A stretch of DNA of 64,000 nucleotides, taken from assembly GCA_024160085.1 (NCBI GenBank), contig JAMDYG010000001.1, positions 682,001 through 746,000 of the forward strand, in the 5' to 3' direction. The notes under the pieces are model-generated. The model did no database searches and was not told the DNA's origin. It was given only the letters and a program-made list of their open reading frames with translations. Shown here in pieces: positions 12,301-21,950 of this stretch; position 1 is the stretch's first letter, and each line of letters starts with the position of its first letter. Position numbers and translations under genes: made by a program. The stretch comes from Serratia symbiotica. Lineage in GTDB: Bacteria; Pseudomonadota; Gammaproteobacteria; Enterobacterales; Enterobacteriaceae.

Positions 12301-12807
12301 ACTACCGCTGTTGGTCTGGTGGTTGCCACGCGAGTGATGGTCACCAAGCGCGGTAACCGCATCGGTATTTTTACGTTGGATGACCGCTCAGGACGTCTGG
12401 AAGTAATGCTATTCACCGAGGCGCTAGAAAAATACCAGCATTTGCTGGAAAAAGACCGTATCCTGATCGCCACTGGGCAGGTTAGCTTTGATGACTTTAG
12501 CGGCGGGCTTAAAATGATGGCTCGCGAGGTAATGGACATTAGTGAAGCTCGTGAAAAATATGCGCATGGGCTTGCTATCTCACTGACGGACAGGCAAATT
12601 GATGACCAGCTTTTGAACCGTCTCCGCCAGTCGTTGGAACCCTATCGATCGGGGACGATCCCAGTGCACCTCTACTATTATCAGCGGGAAAATGCTCAGG
12701 CCAGGCTGCGTTTTGGCGCAACCTGGCGCGTGACGCCCACTGACCGCTTATTGATAGATTTGCGGACTTTGCTAGGCAACGAGCAGGTAGAACTAGAATT
12801 TGACTAA
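9316..12807 (+). CDS. dnaE: DNA polymerase III alpha subunit
   Basis: This is the replicative polymerase catalytic subunit. The 1163-residue product (1160 in E. coli) begins with a PHP domain ([20 protein letters not shown]). The palm follows, with [14 protein letters not shown] and the catalytic aspartates in [14 protein letters not shown] near residue 400. The fingers and the [13 protein letters not shown] motif come next. Toward the C terminus are the helix-hairpin region, the OB-fold ([20 protein letters not shown]) and the tau-binding tail ending NEQVELEFD. The frame is complete. accA begins 12 bases downstream. Confidence 0.97.
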   Translation: MAEPRFIHLRVHSDYSMIDGLAKIGPLVKRAAALAMPALAITDFTNLCGLVKFYGSAHGVGIKPIIGADLHVQSDVLGDELAQLTVLAANSTGYQNLTLLISRAYQRGYGAAGPIINRDWLIEHREGLLLLSGARYGDVGKFLLRGNQPQVEQCLDFYQQYFPDCYYLELIRTGRPDEENYLHAAVTLATERGLPVVATNDVRFLEEDDFDAHEIRVAIHEGFTLDDPKRPRNYSSQQYMRSEDDMCELFADIPEALLNSVEIAKRCNVTIRLGEYFLPQFPTGDMTTEDFLVLKSKEGLKERLTFLFPDPEVRAQRRQEYDERLDVELKVINQMGFPGYFLIVMEFIQWSKDNHVPVGPGRGSGAGSLVAYALKITDLDPLEFDLLFERFLNPERVSMPDFDVDFCMEKRDLVIDHVSEMYGREAVSQIITFGTMAAKAVIRDVGRVLGHPYGFVDRIAKLVPPDPGMTLEKAFAAEPQLPEIYEADEEVKALIDMARKLEGATRNAGKHAGGVVIAPTKITDFAPLYCDAEGHHPVTQFDKNDVEYAGLVKFDFLGLRTLSIIDWALEMINARCANSGEPPIDIVAIPLNDKKSFDMLQRSETTAVFQLESRGMKDLIKRLKPDCFEDMIALVALFRPGPLQSGMVDNFIDRKHGREEISYPDIQWQHELLKPVLGPTYGIILYQEQVMQIAQVLAGYTLGGADMLRRAMGKKNPVEMAKQRGSFEDGAKLRGIDGELSVKIFDMVEKFAGYGFNKSHSAAYALVSYQTLWLKAHYPAEFMAAVMTADMDNTDKVVGLVDECWRMGLKILPPNINSGHYRFHVNNEGEIVYGIGAIKGVGEGPIEAIIEARNSGEQGYFKDLFDLCARSDIKKLNCRILEKLIMSGALDRLGPHRAALMNSLGDALKAADQHAKAEAIGQVDMFGVLSEAPEQVEQSYANVPRWHEQVVLDGERETLGLYLTGHPITQYLKEIERYAGGQHLKDMHPTDQGKMTTAVGLVVATRVMVTKRGNRIGIFTLDDRSGRLEVMLFTEALEKYQHLLEKDRILIATGQVSFDDFSGGLKMMAREVMDISEAREKYAHGLAISLTDRQIDDQLLNRLRQSLEPYRSGTIPVHLYYYQRENAQARLRFGATWRVTPTDRLLIDLRTLLGNEQVELEFD

Positions 12808-12819
12808 AATAGGAATGTT

Positions 12820-13779
12820 ATGAGTCTGAATTTTCTTGATTTTGAACAGCCGATTGCAGAGCTGGAAGCGAAAATTGACTCGCTGACAGCCGTCAGCCGT
12901 CAAGACGAAAAATTAGATATTAATCTGGACGAAGAGGTTCAACTCCTGCGTGAAAAGAACGTTGAACTGACGCGTAAGATTTTTGCCAATCTTGGTGCTT
13001 GGCAGATCGCCCAACTGGCGCGCCACCCGCGCCGTCCTTATACCCTGGATTATATTAAACACATCTTTAGCGACTTCGAAGAGTTGGCAGGCGACCGCGC
13101 CTATGCTGATGATAAAGCGATCGTTGGTGGCATTGCGCGCCTGGATGGCCGCCCTGTGATGATTATTGGTCATCAGAAAGGTCGCGAAACCAAAGAGAAA
13201 ATCCGCCGTAATTTCGGCATGCCGGCACCAGAAGGCTACCGTAAGGCGCTGCGTCTGATGGAAATGGCTTCTTGCTTCAAGCTGCCGATCATTACCTTTA
13301 TCGACACACCGGGTGCTTATCCTGGGGTGGGTGCGGAGGAGCGCGGACAGTCTGAAGCTATCGCGCGCAACTTGCGTGAGATGTCGCGTTTGAATGTACC
13401 GGTGATCTGCACGGTGATCGGTGAAGGCGGTTCCGGCGGCGCGCTGGCGATCGGTGTAGGCGATAAAGTTAATATGTTGCAATACAGCACCTACTCGGTG
13501 ATCTCGCCGGAAGGTTGCGCATCGATCCTGTGGAAGAGCGCCGACAAGGCACCATTGGCCGCAGAAGCAATGGGCATCACTGCAGCGCGTCTAAAAAAGC
13601 TAAAGCTAATCGACTCAGTGATCCCCGAACCGCTAGGTTCCGCTCACCGCAATGTGCCGGCGATGGCCGCCGAACTAAAAGCGCAGTTGTTGGTTGACCT
13701 GAAAGATCTCGATAGTCTGAGAAACGAAGAACTGCTGAGCCGTCGCTACCAGCGCCTGATGAGTTACGGCTATTGCTGA
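12820..13779 (+). CDS. accA: Acetyl-CoA carboxylase carboxyltransferase alpha subunit
   Basis: AccA and AccD form the transcarboxylase half of acetyl-CoA carboxylase, which makes malonyl-CoA, the first committed step of fatty acid synthesis. The 319-residue product is full length. It has an N-terminal helical segment ([17 protein letters not shown]), then the crotonase-like core with [19 protein letters not shown] and the oxyanion region [13 protein letters not shown]. It is the last gene of the rightward block; what follows is a repeat and a hairpin terminator. Confidence 0.96.
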   Translation: MSLNFLDFEQPIAELEAKIDSLTAVSRQDEKLDINLDEEVQLLREKNVELTRKIFANLGAWQIAQLARHPRRPYTLDYIKHIFSDFEELAGDRAYADDKAIVGGIARLDGRPVMIIGHQKGRETKEKIRRNFGMPAPEGYRKALRLMEMASCFKLPIITFIDTPGAYPGVGAEERGQSEAIARNLREMSRLNVPVICTVIGEGGSGGALAIGVGDKVNMLQYSTYSVISPEGCASILWKSADKAPLAAEAMGITAARLKKLKLIDSVIPEPLGSAHRNVPAMAAELKAQLLVDLKDLDSLRNEELLSRRYQRLMSYGYC

Positions 13780-14263
13780 GTTTATTCTAGGGCAGAGTTT
13801 TGATTGGATGCGCTGCGCTAAGTCACCCTTGAGCTTGTTGCTGGTGGATATAGTACATTTGCAATAGGCACTTATGGCCTATCACATTAGGCTGTTTTAT
13901 TTGCCATTTTGACCTTGGGCAGTGCTTACGTAATCCATATAAACTCCGGTTATTCCGTGCTATCCTTGTACAAACTGGCTACAACAATGTACGCTTACAG
14001 GGGTAGGCGCTTAGCCAACGATGAGCGTGGCTAAGCGTTTTGACATGGAAGGATGTTAGCACTATGTCAGGTGCGTCCTGCTTCCATCATTGGCTAGGAA
14101 TACACGGCCAGCCAGCATGTTTACAGTGATATCCTGGCTTCAGTGGGGAGTGAAGTATCGAACTGTTTTGACTTCCCTACGTTGCCGGTTTGCATCAGCT
14201 AACCAGTAGCCAACGGTTCTTCAGTACTGACCGTTTTGGGCGTAAAAGTGATAAATCTTATCA
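13780..14263. repeat. accA-tilS gap: MITE-like repeat copy
   Basis: This 484-base gap holds no gene; ldcC and yaeR, which lie here in E. coli, are absent without trace. About 13876-14009 is a copy of a short dispersed element. It has ends of the type GCCTATCACATTAGGC and GGGGTAGGC and a core TTGCCATTTTGACCTTGGGC. A second copy in the opposite orientation lies at 60749-60893, and the first ~40 bases of a third at 59203-59240. The rest of the gap (about 14042-14263) shows nothing I recognise, apart from the presumed tilS upstream region. Confidence 0.6.
14008..14041 (+). terminator. Strong hairpin followed by T run
   Basis: CGCTTAGCCA (14008-14017) and TGGCTAAGCG (14028-14037) are exact reverse complements around a 10-base loop, followed by TTTT. 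It reads as a rho-independent terminator for the accA transcript. It starts exactly at the right edge of the dispersed repeat, so the repeat may have inserted beside it or brought it along. Confidence 0.6.
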
Positions 14264-15589
14264 ATGGAAACCAATCAATTAGCGGCTCAGGTCGCGCACC
14301 AACTGGGTGGGCATCGGCAATTGCTAGTGGCGTTCAGCGGCGGGCTGGATTCCACGGTGTTATTGCACTTGCTGGCGCAGTTGTGCCAGCAGAATCCAGA
14401 ATTTAAGCTCCGAGCAGTGCATGTGCATCATGGCTTAAGTGCGTTTGCTGATACCTGGGCGGATCACTGTAGGTGGCAATGCGCCACTAAGCGGGTGCCG
14501 CTGACGGTGCAGCGGGTTCAAATGAATGCACGTGCGGGTGGTATCGAAGCAGCGGCGCGCACAGCACGTTATGCCGTCTTTAACGCAATGCTGAAAGCCA
14601 ACGAGATCCTGATTACCGCCCAGCATCTTGACGATCAAAGCGAAACTTTTCTGTTGGCGCTCAAACGCGGTAGCGGCCCAGCCGGGCTATCGGCGATGGC
14701 GGCGTATGGAAGGTTGGTTGACCATGTGTTATTACGGCCACTGCTTGGCTGTTCCCGCCTACGGCTTGAGGCTTATGCACAGCAGCACCAGTTATCCTGG
14801 ATAGACGACGACAGCAATCAAAATACGCGTTTTGACCGCAATTTTCTGCGGCTGCAGGTGCTGCCGTTACTGAACCTGCGCTGGCCTCACTTTACATCGG
14901 CGGTCGCCCGCAGCGCTAGCCTGTGTGCCGAACAAGAACAATTATTGGATGAGCTATTGGCTGACCAGTTGCGCACTTTGTTGGCGGAAAACAACTCACT
15001 GGTGATCGAGGAGCTACTAGAATGTTCACCAGCATGTCGTTTTGCCCTGTTGCGACGTTGGATTGCACGCCATGATGTCACCCCGCCTTCGCGTGAACAA
15101 TTGCAGCACCTGTGGGATGAAGTAGCGCTTAGCCGTGTAGACGCTGTACCCCGGTTGCAACTGGGAACCTATCAAATTCGCCGCTTCCATGGTCAGTTAT
15201 ATTTACTGCCGCTGATGGCTAATCTACGCGACATTCGTCTGAATTGGTCACGAACCGCGCCCTTGACGTTGCCTGATGGGTTAGGCCACTTAATCAGTGG
15301 CAAAGGGAAAATGCATCTGCGCTCCCCGCAGCCCGCACAGCAGGTCAGCGTCCGTTTTAGCGCACATGGTAGCGTCCGCATCGTCGGGCGCGCCCATTCG
15401 CGGCCGATTAAAAAGCTATGGCAGGAGTTGGACATTCCCCCTTGGCTGCGTGAACGCATCCCCCTGATCTATTATGATGAGCAGCTTATCGCTGCACTGG
15501 GAGCATTTGTCTGCGAAGATGGGCGGGTGCCAGAGAAGGAACAACCGTGGCGGTTGCATTGGGATAAGAATAATAACTTTAAGGAGTAA
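14264..15589 (+). CDS. tilS: tRNA(Ile)-lysidine synthase
   Basis: TilS converts C34 of the CAU-anticodon isoleucine tRNA to lysidine so that it reads AUA codons; it is essential. The 441-residue product has the N-type ATP pyrophosphatase loop FSGGLDSTVLLH at residues 24-35 and the HHGLS motif. Next comes HLDDQSETFLLALKRGSG, then the all-alpha tRNA-binding middle domain and the C-terminal domain (KKLWQELDIPPWLRERIPL). The frame is intact and the length is in the normal range. It is the left border of a run of decayed genes. A GGCAGCC/GGCTGCC hairpin sits between it and rof at 15633-15650. Confidence 0.94.
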   Translation: METNQLAAQVAHQLGGHRQLLVAFSGGLDSTVLLHLLAQLCQQNPEFKLRAVHVHHGLSAFADTWADHCRWQCATKRVPLTVQRVQMNARAGGIEAAARTARYAVFNAMLKANEILITAQHLDDQSETFLLALKRGSGPAGLSAMAAYGRLVDHVLLRPLLGCSRLRLEAYAQQHQLSWIDDDSNQNTRFDRNFLRLQVLPLLNLRWPHFTSAVARSASLCAEQEQLLDELLADQLRTLLAENNSLVIEELLECSPACRFALLRRWIARHDVTPPSREQLQHLWDEVALSRVDAVPRLQLGTYQIRRFHGQLYLLPLMANLRDIRLNWSRTAPLTLPDGLGHLISGKGKMHLRSPQPAQQVSVRFSAHGSVRIVGRAHSRPIKKLWQELDIPPWLRERIPLIYYDEQLIAALGAFVCEDGRVPEKEQPWRLHWDKNNNFKE

Positions 15590-15679
15590 TGATAACACGC
15601 ACCAACGTGCGCTGCTGCCATCCATAATGGGGGGCAGCCGATAGGCTGCCACACGGTTGTAATGAAGTTACTGTCGTTG

Positions 15680-15943
15680 TTAGTCCGAGAGGCTGACGAC
15701 AACAGTACCGATTTTCGGGTGAGTGAAACTGAGGATGTGATCCAGACGTAAACTGAGAGCATTGCTAGCCTGATCGATAATCAGGTACTCGATACCCTTG
15801 GTAAATTTCAGTTCGTTGGCTTTGCCTTCGAGTTTTTCTCCATCGCGTAATTCTAGCTTCAGAGTGTAGTTATGCCGGCAGGCGAGTTCCAGGCTTTCAT
15901 AGTCATCACAATTGATGGATTGGTACTCATCATTCATCAACAT
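15680..15943 (-). CDS. rof: Rho-binding antiterminator Rof (YaeO)
   Basis: Rof binds the primary RNA site of the Rho termination factor and blocks its activity. The 87-residue product aligns along its length with E. coli Rof: the N terminus [19 protein letters not shown], the central [15 protein letters not shown] and the end [12 protein letters not shown] are conserved. The gene is intact although its upstream partner yaeP is broken. The rof start overlaps the end of the yaeP remnant, the usual coupled arrangement, so rof may now need its own initiation signals. Confidence 0.9.
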   Translation of the reverse strand: MLMNDEYQSINCDDYESLELACRHNYTLKLELRDGEKLEGKANELKFTKGIEYLIIDQASNALSLRLDHILSFTHPKIGTVVVSLSD

Positions 15944-16140
15944 AGTCGCTCACCAATAAGTTAGCGGCGGCAAAGGCCGCCTGTTCCCTAACGGAGGACG
16001 GTAGCGCGTTATCCGCATCGACATCGTCCTCCAGTACCTTTATACCTATGCGATCATATCAGGCATATAGCCAAGATCTCCACTGCCATTCTCTGCGTAA
16101 AAACAGCGTACTGGCTCACAGTAATGATTGTTGCACAGTT
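15930..16140 (-). pseudogene. yaeP: yaeP remnant (frameshifted, no start codon)
   Basis: On the minus strand one frame gives [19 protein letters not shown] then YMPDMIA before a stop. A second frame continues [15 protein letters not shown] and then [19 protein letters not shown], ending in TGA at 15930. Together these cover the whole of the small YaeP protein (66 residues in E. coli), but a frameshift splits it and no start codon is present at the expected place. YaeP's function is unknown. Its stop overlaps the start of rof, as in the intact locus. Confidence 0.75.
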
Positions 16141-16309
16141 TTTTCTCTTAAGAATGTCTGCCTCATCGAAGACCAATGTAGCGATGAAGCGTAAGTTCAT
16201 GGAATTTTCCCCTATCTAGACGACTATAACACAGCCATTATGGAGTTATTAGCCCCTCCACGCTGCCAGATCAAGTACACTGCCACCTGATAAAATGATG
16301 AGGTTCCCT

Positions 16310-16863
16310 ATGTCGCTGAAAACAACCATTTATAAAGCAACGGTCAATATCGCTGATATGGATCGCCACTTCTACTACGATGCCACGTTGACTTTGGCAC
16401 GGTATCATTCTGAAATACCACAGCGCATGATATTGCGCCTGCTGGCTTGGATTTGTCATGCTGACGAGCGGCTGGTATTTACCAAGGGCCTGAGCGTTGA
16501 AGACGAACCGAATATTTGGTAGCGTAACGACCACAATAGGCTAGAAATGTGGATCGAAATGCGTTTGCCGGATGAGAAACGTATCAAAAAAGCCTGCAAC
16601 TACAACAGTCACCACGAGTGGTTGTTTATGCCTATGGCGAGCGTGCCGGACTCGTCTGGTAGCGAAGCCTGCAGGGCAAGGTTGGCTAGCTATAAAAACT
16701 TGGGCGTGCATTTTCGGATGATGAGCATCTAGCGCGGCTGACGGCGTTAGCTAACCACAATTTGCAACTGCAAGCCTCGCTGCAAGAGAGGAATATCCGG
16801 ATATATAACGCCCAAAATAGTCTGGAAATCCAGTTTGCGGAGTGGCAACAGGCACAGGGTTAA
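16310..16863 (+). pseudogene. yaeQ: yaeQ remnant
   Basis: The remnant starts at ATG 16310 with [19 protein letters not shown], matching YaeQ, a nuclease-fold protein of poorly known role. An amber codon replaces a Leu after DEPNIW (16520-16522). The frame then continues RNDHNRLEMWIEMRLPDEK, and after further frameshifts the C-terminal part is readable in another frame (DDEHLARLTALANHNLQLQ, ending EWQQAQG and TAA at 16861). The full span of 554 bases is not a multiple of three. It is clearly dead, but almost no length has been lost. Confidence 0.85.
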
Positions 16864-16866
16864 TCC

Positions 16867-17282
16867 GTGCTGGAACTGTCAAGAAATGTTGCCATTCTAG
16901 ATAATGAACTGGAGTTGACGGCGACCCGTGCGCAGAGCGTGGGTGGCCAATATGTGAAGAAAACTTCAACGGCAATCCACTTGCGCTTTGACATCAGCGC
17001 CTCCAGCCTGCCGGGGAGTATTATAAGGAAAATCTGCTGGCCTTTAATCATCATTTGATCAGTGATGCGGGCGTAGTGATTATTAAAGCGCAGGAATATC
17101 GCAGTCAGGAATTAAACCGTGATGCGGCGTTGGCCTGCTTGGAGGCAGTGATCCAGCAGGCGATGGTGTTGGAAAACACACACAAAGCGACCAAGCCCAG
17201 CAGAGGGGCCAAATTACGTTGTTTGGAAGGTAAAATGCGTAAAGGTGCCATCAAAGCGCTACGTGGCAAGTTCCATACGTAG
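16867..17282 (+). pseudogene. arfB: arfB (yaeJ) ribosome rescue factor, frameshifted
   Basis: ArfB is a release-factor-like peptidyl-tRNA hydrolase that frees ribosomes stalled on mRNA without a stop codon. From GTG 16867 the frame reads [18 protein letters not shown] and keeps the catalytic GGQ motif ([15 protein letters not shown]). It then breaks after SSLP, where extra G bases (GGGG) shift the frame. The rest ([20 protein letters not shown] through IKALRGKFHT, stop 17280-17282) is in another frame. The basic C-terminal tail that enters the mRNA channel would therefore be missing from any product. Confidence 0.87.
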
Positions 17283-17301
17283 GAATATTAGGAGAATAGT
17301 T

Positions 17302-17780
17302 GTGAAAAAAGTGACTATAGCCCTGTTTTTGGCAGCAAGGGCGATCTTATTGTTAGGATGCAACAATCATTATCAGCCGAAATAACACCCGTTTCAGCCG
17401 ATGCAGCAAAGCTATCATGGCTTGCTGCCCCGTGCTAACTGCACCAGTATGGACACTGCCCTGTTCTTGGATAAGGACGGTACTTTTTTACTGCAAGAAA
17501 CTTATCGCGGCAGCATAAAATGGTGATCAGACCTTTGTCAGTAATGGCAAATGGGCGCGTACCGCTGATATATCGCCTGAACCCGAGTAAGCAACCGTGT
17601 AGCCTAAAACGCGGGGGGGGTAGCTGAAGAGCAACGATACCTCCATGGCAGATACGGCACTATTTAAAGATATGCCATCGGCAACATCTTTCCGCTAGAC
17701 AATAACACTGCGCTGGAATAGCGGGTGGTATTGAAGCGCATAAAACACCGGGCGAGCCGGTGTTCCTGACGATCAGTGCT
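17302..17780 (+). pseudogene. nlpE: nlpE remnant
   Basis: NlpE is an outer-membrane lipoprotein that signals surface contact and lipoprotein trafficking faults to the Cpx system. A GTG at 17302 after AGGAG begins a lipoprotein signal with lipobox LLLGC. A TAA follows after NNHYQPK, then the NlpE core is readable (MQQSYHGLLPRANC, MDTALFLDKDGTFLLQETY), followed by frameshifts. Later pieces match downstream parts (DNNTALE and EPVFLTIS). The last ~50 codons are gone where the region meets the 3' end of proS. Confidence 0.8.
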
Positions 17781-19491
17781 TAATCTGTCTTAGTAGGAAA
17801 TTGACGACTTCCTCGGTTTTGATCATTTGCTTCTCACCGATGCGGCGATTTTTGTATTCGATTTCTTCACTGTCAAGATTGCGGTCACCGATAACGATGG
17901 TGTGTGGCACGCCGATCAATTCCATATCAGCGAACATCACTCCAGGGCGTTCTTTGCGGTCATCAAGCAGCACGTCAATGCCGTGAGAACGCAGAGTGGT
18001 GTACAGATTTTCGGCTAGCGCCTGTACGCGGAAGGACTTATGCATGTTCATTGGCAGGATCGCCACCTGAAAGGGCGCGATCGTATCTGGCCAAATGATA
18101 CCGCGTTCGTCATGGTTTTGTTCGATGGCGGCAGCCACCATGCGGGTTACCCCGATGCCGTAGCAACCCATGGTTAGCACCTGATTGCGGCCATCTTCGC
18201 CTTGTACGGTAGCTTTCATCGCTTCCGAGTATTTGGTGCCAAGCTGGAAGATATGGCCCACTTCGATACCACGTTTGATCAACAGTGTCCCTTGGCCATC
18301 CGGGCTAGCATCACCTTCCACCACATTACGGATATCGGCAACCTGTGGCAGCGGCAGATCGCGCTGCCAGTTAATGCCAAGGTAGTGTTTACCCTCAATG
18401 TTGGCACCTGCGGCAAAATCGCTCATCGCCGCCACGCTGCGGTCGGCAATGATCGGCACCTGTAGCTTGATGGGGCCTAGCGAACCAGGTCCAGTACCGT
18501 TAACGGCACGGATTTCTTCTTCAGTGGCAAAGGTGAGCGGCACGTCAACGTGCACCAGCTTTTCAGCTTTGATTTCATTTAACGTATGATCTCCGCGCAC
18601 CAATAGGGCGACTAACTTATGGCTGCTGTCTTCAGTGGCATGCACCAGCAGTGTCTTGATGGTTTTCTCCACTGGTAGTTGGAACTGTTCAACTAGTTCG
18701 TCGATGGTTCTGGCGTTCGGCGTATCGACCATGCGCAGAGCCTCATTGGCTGCTGCACGCGTATGGGCAGGGGCTAGCGCTTCCGCTAGCTCAATATTGG
18801 CCGCATAGTCAGAACCGGTGGAGAATACAATATCGTCTTCACCGCTGTCAGCCAGCACCTGAAACTCGTGCGAGGCACTGCCACCGATCGGACCGGTATC
18901 AGCATGTACCGGACGGAAATCCAGCCCCATGCGGCTGAAGATCTTGTTGTAGGCTTGGTACATTGCATCGTAGGTCACCTGTAGGGTGTCTTGTGAAGTG
19001 TGGAACGAATAGGCATCTTTCATCAAGAACTCGCGGGAACGCATGATGCCGAAACGTGGGCGCACTTCATCACGGAATTTGGTCTGGATCTGGAAGAAGT
19101 TCAGCGGTAGCTGTTTGTACGAGCTGATTTCGTTACGGATCAGATCGGTGATCACTTCTTCATGGGTTGGGCCAAGCACGAACGGACGGTCACTACGATC
19201 GACAAAGCGCAGCAGCTCTGGGCCATACTGCTCCCAGCGGCCGCTTTCTTTCCATAGATCGGCAGGCTGAGCTACAGGCATGGAAACTTCGATCGCGTTA
19301 GCATTGTTCATTTCTTCGCGAATAATGTTCTCTACCTTTTTCAGAACGCGCAGGCCGGTCGGCAACCAAGTATAAAGACCGGAGGCTAGCTTGCGAATCA
19401 TCCCGGCACGCAGCATCAGTTGGTGGCTGATCACTTCAGCATCGGCAGGGTTTTCCTTCATGGTGGAGAGCAGATATTGGCTAGTACGCAT
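17773..19491 (-). CDS. proS: Prolyl-tRNA synthetase
   Basis: ProS charges tRNA-Pro. The 572-residue product has the same length as E. coli ProS and the bacterial layout: class II motif 1 region at the N terminus, motif 2 ([21 protein letters not shown], residues about 137-157), an inserted editing domain (about 225-405), motif 3 with GCYGIGVTR, and the C-terminal anticodon-binding domain with [18 protein letters not shown]. Translation starts at ATG 19491. It is essential and intact between decayed nlpE and trmO. Confidence 0.96.
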   Translation of the reverse strand: MRTSQYLLSTMKENPADAEVISHQLMLRAGMIRKLASGLYTWLPTGLRVLKKVENIIREEMNNANAIEVSMPVAQPADLWKESGRWEQYGPELLRFVDRSDRPFVLGPTHEEVITDLIRNEISSYKQLPLNFFQIQTKFRDEVRPRFGIMRSREFLMKDAYSFHTSQDTLQVTYDAMYQAYNKIFSRMGLDFRPVHADTGPIGGSASHEFQVLADSGEDDIVFSTGSDYAANIELAEALAPAHTRAAANEALRMVDTPNARTIDELVEQFQLPVEKTIKTLLVHATEDSSHKLVALLVRGDHTLNEIKAEKLVHVDVPLTFATEEEIRAVNGTGPGSLGPIKLQVPIIADRSVAAMSDFAAGANIEGKHYLGINWQRDLPLPQVADIRNVVEGDASPDGQGTLLIKRGIEVGHIFQLGTKYSEAMKATVQGEDGRNQVLTMGCYGIGVTRMVAAAIEQNHDERGIIWPDTIAPFQVAILPMNMHKSFRVQALAENLYTTLRSHGIDVLLDDRKERPGVMFADMELIGVPHTIVIGDRNLDSEEIEYKNRRIGEKQMIKTEEVVNFLLRQIKH

Positions 19492-19613
19492 GGTGTTTTG
19501 GTTCCGTTAGAACTGCAAATTGCAACCGGCTACCAGAGAAGGGCAGCCAAAATTTTCAAAAGTAATTTAGTCTACCAGCCTGTGTCGGCTGCCAAAAGAT
19601 AGACAGTGGAATT

Positions 19614-19899
19614 TTAACGGAGATTAAGAGATAACACCTCGGTTCGCTGATTGACCACACCCGCCAGCGGACGTTGAAATCCAGCAGCCAAACGGCGTAA
19701 TCCCGTTTGGTTTCTTCTTCCTTACAATAGGCTGGGAGGGGGGGATTACGCCAGTACCCAGCTGATAAAACGCCGTATCTGATGATAATGTGCGATTGAT
19801 ACAGTTGCAGTTGCAGTTGCAGTTGCAGTTGCAGTTGCCGCTCCGCTTCTAGCGTGAAATGTACCGGCATATTTCCGCTGTGGGCGGCTTGGGCAAAAC
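19614..19899 (-). pseudogene. trmO: trmO (tsaA) C-terminal fragment with hexanucleotide repeat
   Basis: TrmO methylates N6 of t6A37 in some tRNAs. Only the last third remains: minus-strand pieces AQAAHSGNMPVHFTLEAE and DYAVWLLDFNVRWRV match the E. coli C terminus (AVWLHDFNVRWRV). After that a frameshift leads to EVLSLNLR and TAA at 19614. The N-terminal ~150 residues are deleted, so the fragment directly abuts rcsF. Inside it, six tandem copies of CAGTTG (19802-19837) encode a Gln-Leu repeat not found in the family. Confidence 0.8.
19802..19837. repeat. (CAGTTG)6 tandem microsatellite
   Basis: Six perfect, uninterrupted copies of the hexamer CAGTTG lie inside the trmO remnant. On the minus strand they read as alternating Gln and Leu codons. 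The repeat unit keeps frame, so it could have arisen by slippage before or after inactivation. Copy number is a likely site of variation between strains. Confidence 0.95.
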
Positions 19900-19901
19900 C
19901 A

Positions 19902-20299
19902 TTTAGATGACACGTTAAGCGCTGAACCTTGACATATTGCTTATTAGTAACAACTAGCGACGCCGCTGATAATCTGGCAGTCGTGCAGCAACACGGCATT
20001 GGCTTTCATATAAGCGGCGCGGATTTGCATCTGCTTGCGGGCAGTGGCCAGATTTGGCAGTGAATCTTGAATGGTGCTCCGGCAGTCTCCTCCAAAGACT
20101 TCACCCAGATCACGGAAAGGCTTGACAACCAGATCTTCTGCTTTTTTGTACAGTTTTACTGGCACTTGGGGTGCTGCTCACTCGGCCTTGACCGGTGTGC
20201 TTACAGCAGGTTTATTGATGGTGCTTATTGAGGTTAGTGCGATATGCTGCGATGAACATCCGGCCAGCGCTAACAAACAGAGAGGTAAAACACACGTAT
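19902..20299 (-). pseudogene. rcsF: rcsF remnant
   Basis: RcsF is the outer-membrane lipoprotein that triggers the Rcs phosphorelay on envelope damage. The minus-strand frame carries a lipoprotein signal (VLPLCLLALAGCSS), then a TGA at 20180-20178. The mature domain follows (VPVKLYKKAEDLVVKPFRDL, MQIRAAYMKANAVLLHDC). Two consecutive TAA codons (19946-19941) stand where Arg-Gln occur in E. coli, followed by AICQGSALN. The start codon position reads ACG. At least four separate lesions are visible although the frame is otherwise kept. Confidence 0.87.
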
Positions 20300-20417
20300 T
20301 GAGATTCCTCTGTCTTAATGAACGTGGTGTTATTGAAGCAATCTATGGCAGAAATAACAAGACGAGCCGTAACCCGTCTTGTAAATAATTAGGAATAAAG
20401 CGGGGGCTTAAAAACGC

Positions 20418-21233
20418 TTACCAGCCTTTAACAGCACTACCGCTGAATATTTTGTTGGCTGCTTCGTTAACATCGTCAGACTGGTAGGATTGAACGAACT
20501 TCTTCACGTTTTCCGCTTCATCATTATCTTCACGTGCAACCATTAGGTTGACATAAGGCGAGTCTTTGTTTTCAACAAACAAGCTGTCTTTTATCGGAGT
20601 CAAGCCAATTTGACTGGCATAGGTGGTATTGATCACTGCCAGTGCGATTTGCTGATCGTCCAGAGAGCGTGGTAATTGTGGCGCTTCCAGCTCTACCAGC
20701 TTCAGGTTTTTCGGATTCTCGGTCACGTCCAACTTGGTTGGCAGCAGGCCGACACCCTCTTTTAGTGTGATCAGTCCCACCTGCTGTAGCAGCAGCAGCG
20801 AACGGCCCAGGTTGGTCGGGTCGTTTTGCAAAGCTATCTGGGAACCGCTTTTCAGCTCATCAAGCGATTTGATTTTTTTAGAGTAACCAGCGATGGGATA
20901 GACAAAGGTGCTACCAACCGACACCAGTTTGTAGCCGCGATCCTTGATCTGCTGATTAAGATAAGGTTTGTGCTGAAAGATGTTAAGGTCGATATCGCCC
21001 TTACTCAGCGCTTCGTTAGGTAACACGTAGTCGTTGAAAGTTACCAGTTCGACGTCTAGTCCGTATTTTTCTTTTGCTACTTTTTGGGCTATTTCAGCGA
21101 CTTGCTGCTCAGCACCGATGATAACGCCGACTGTGATATGGTTTGGATCTTTTTCATCCTGGCCGCAGCCTGCCAGAGCTAGAGTGCCGATCAGTGCGCC
21201 GATTGCCGCGATGGATTTAAATTTTAACGACAT
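20418..21233 (-). CDS. metQ: Methionine-binding lipoprotein MetQ
   Basis: MetQ captures methionine in the periplasm for the MetNI transporter. The 271-residue product has a lipoprotein signal with lipobox LALAGC, so the mature protein is anchored from Cys23. The NlpA-family fold follows (ITVGVIIGAEQQVAEIAQK, NIFQHKPYLNQQIKDRG, QNDPTNLGRSLLLLQ), ending GSAVKGW. It lies downstream of metI in the metN-metI-metQ operon on the minus strand. It is intact although the next genes in the E. coli order, rcsF and trmO, are dead. Confidence 0.95.
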   Translation of the reverse strand: MSLKFKSIAAIGALIGTLALAGCGQDEKDPNHITVGVIIGAEQQVAEIAQKVAKEKYGLDVELVTFNDYVLPNEALSKGDIDLNIFQHKPYLNQQIKDRGYKLVSVGSTFVYPIAGYSKKIKSLDELKSGSQIALQNDPTNLGRSLLLLQQVGLITLKEGVGLLPTKLDVTENPKNLKLVELEAPQLPRSLDDQQIALAVINTTYASQIGLTPIKDSLFVENKDSPYVNLMVAREDNDEAENVKKFVQSYQSDDVNEAANKIFSGSAVKGW

Positions 21234-21296
21234 ATCTTTTCCTCATTAGACTCGCATTATTATAGATACGCTAGGTAAGCGCAGTTGCTGTGAAAC

Positions 21297-21950
21297 CTAT
21301 TTGTGGGTGACGGCTTTAACGATCCGATCGCCACAGAACTGGATAAGATAGACCAGCACTATCAGTAATACTAATACAGTATTCATTACTGTAGCGTTAT
21401 AACCGATATAACCATATTGATAGCCGATCTGTCCTAAGCCACCGGCACCAACCGCGCCACCCATGGCCGAATAGCCCACCAGAGTGATCAAGGTAATGGT
21501 GGCGGCATTGACCAAGCCCGGTAGGGCTTCAGGCAATAATACCTTCTTAATGATCTGCACCGGTGTGGCACCCATGGCACGTGCTGCTTCCAGCAGGCCA
21601 GGTGGGATCTCCAACATGGCATTTTCCACCATGCGGGCGATAAACGGCGCAGCGCCAATAGTAAGCGGCACAATGGCCGCTTGCAGGCCGATGGAAGTGC
21701 CGACAACCATACGGGTAAAGGGAATCATCCATACCAGCAGAATAATAAACGGGATAGAACGGAAGATATTCACCAAGCCCGACAGCACCTTGTACAGGGT
21801 ATTGTTAGCGATAATCTGCCCTGGGCGAGTCATGTATAGTAGTACGCCAACCGGCAGGCCAAGCACGAAACCGAAAAAGCCGGAGATAAAGGTCATCATG
21901 AAGGTTTCCCCTACGCTGCGCCCCATTAACCACATCATTGCATCAGACAT
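21297..21950 (-). CDS. metI: Methionine ABC transporter permease MetI
   Basis: MetI forms the membrane channel of the high-affinity methionine importer. The 217-residue product has about five hydrophobic segments and the ABC permease EAA loop ([22 protein letters not shown]), which contacts MetN. Its ATG overlaps the end of metN by 8 bases (ATGTCTGA), a typical sign of translational coupling. A 63-base gap separates it from metQ. Confidence 0.95.
   Translation of the reverse strand: MSDAMMWLMGRSVGETFMMTFISGFFGFVLGLPVGVLLYMTRPGQIIANNTLYKVLSGLVNIFRSIPFIILLVWMIPFTRMVVGTSIGLQAAIVPLTIGAAPFIARMVENAMLEIPPGLLEAARAMGATPVQIIKKVLLPEALPGLVNAATITLITLVGYSAMGGAVGAGGLGQIGYQYGYIGYNATVMNTVLVLLIVLVYLIQFCGDRIVKAVTHK

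Noticed and set aside
19802-19837. CRISPR-like array
   Set aside because: It is a 6-base unit repeated without spacers; no repeat-spacer pattern or cas gene occurs in the window.
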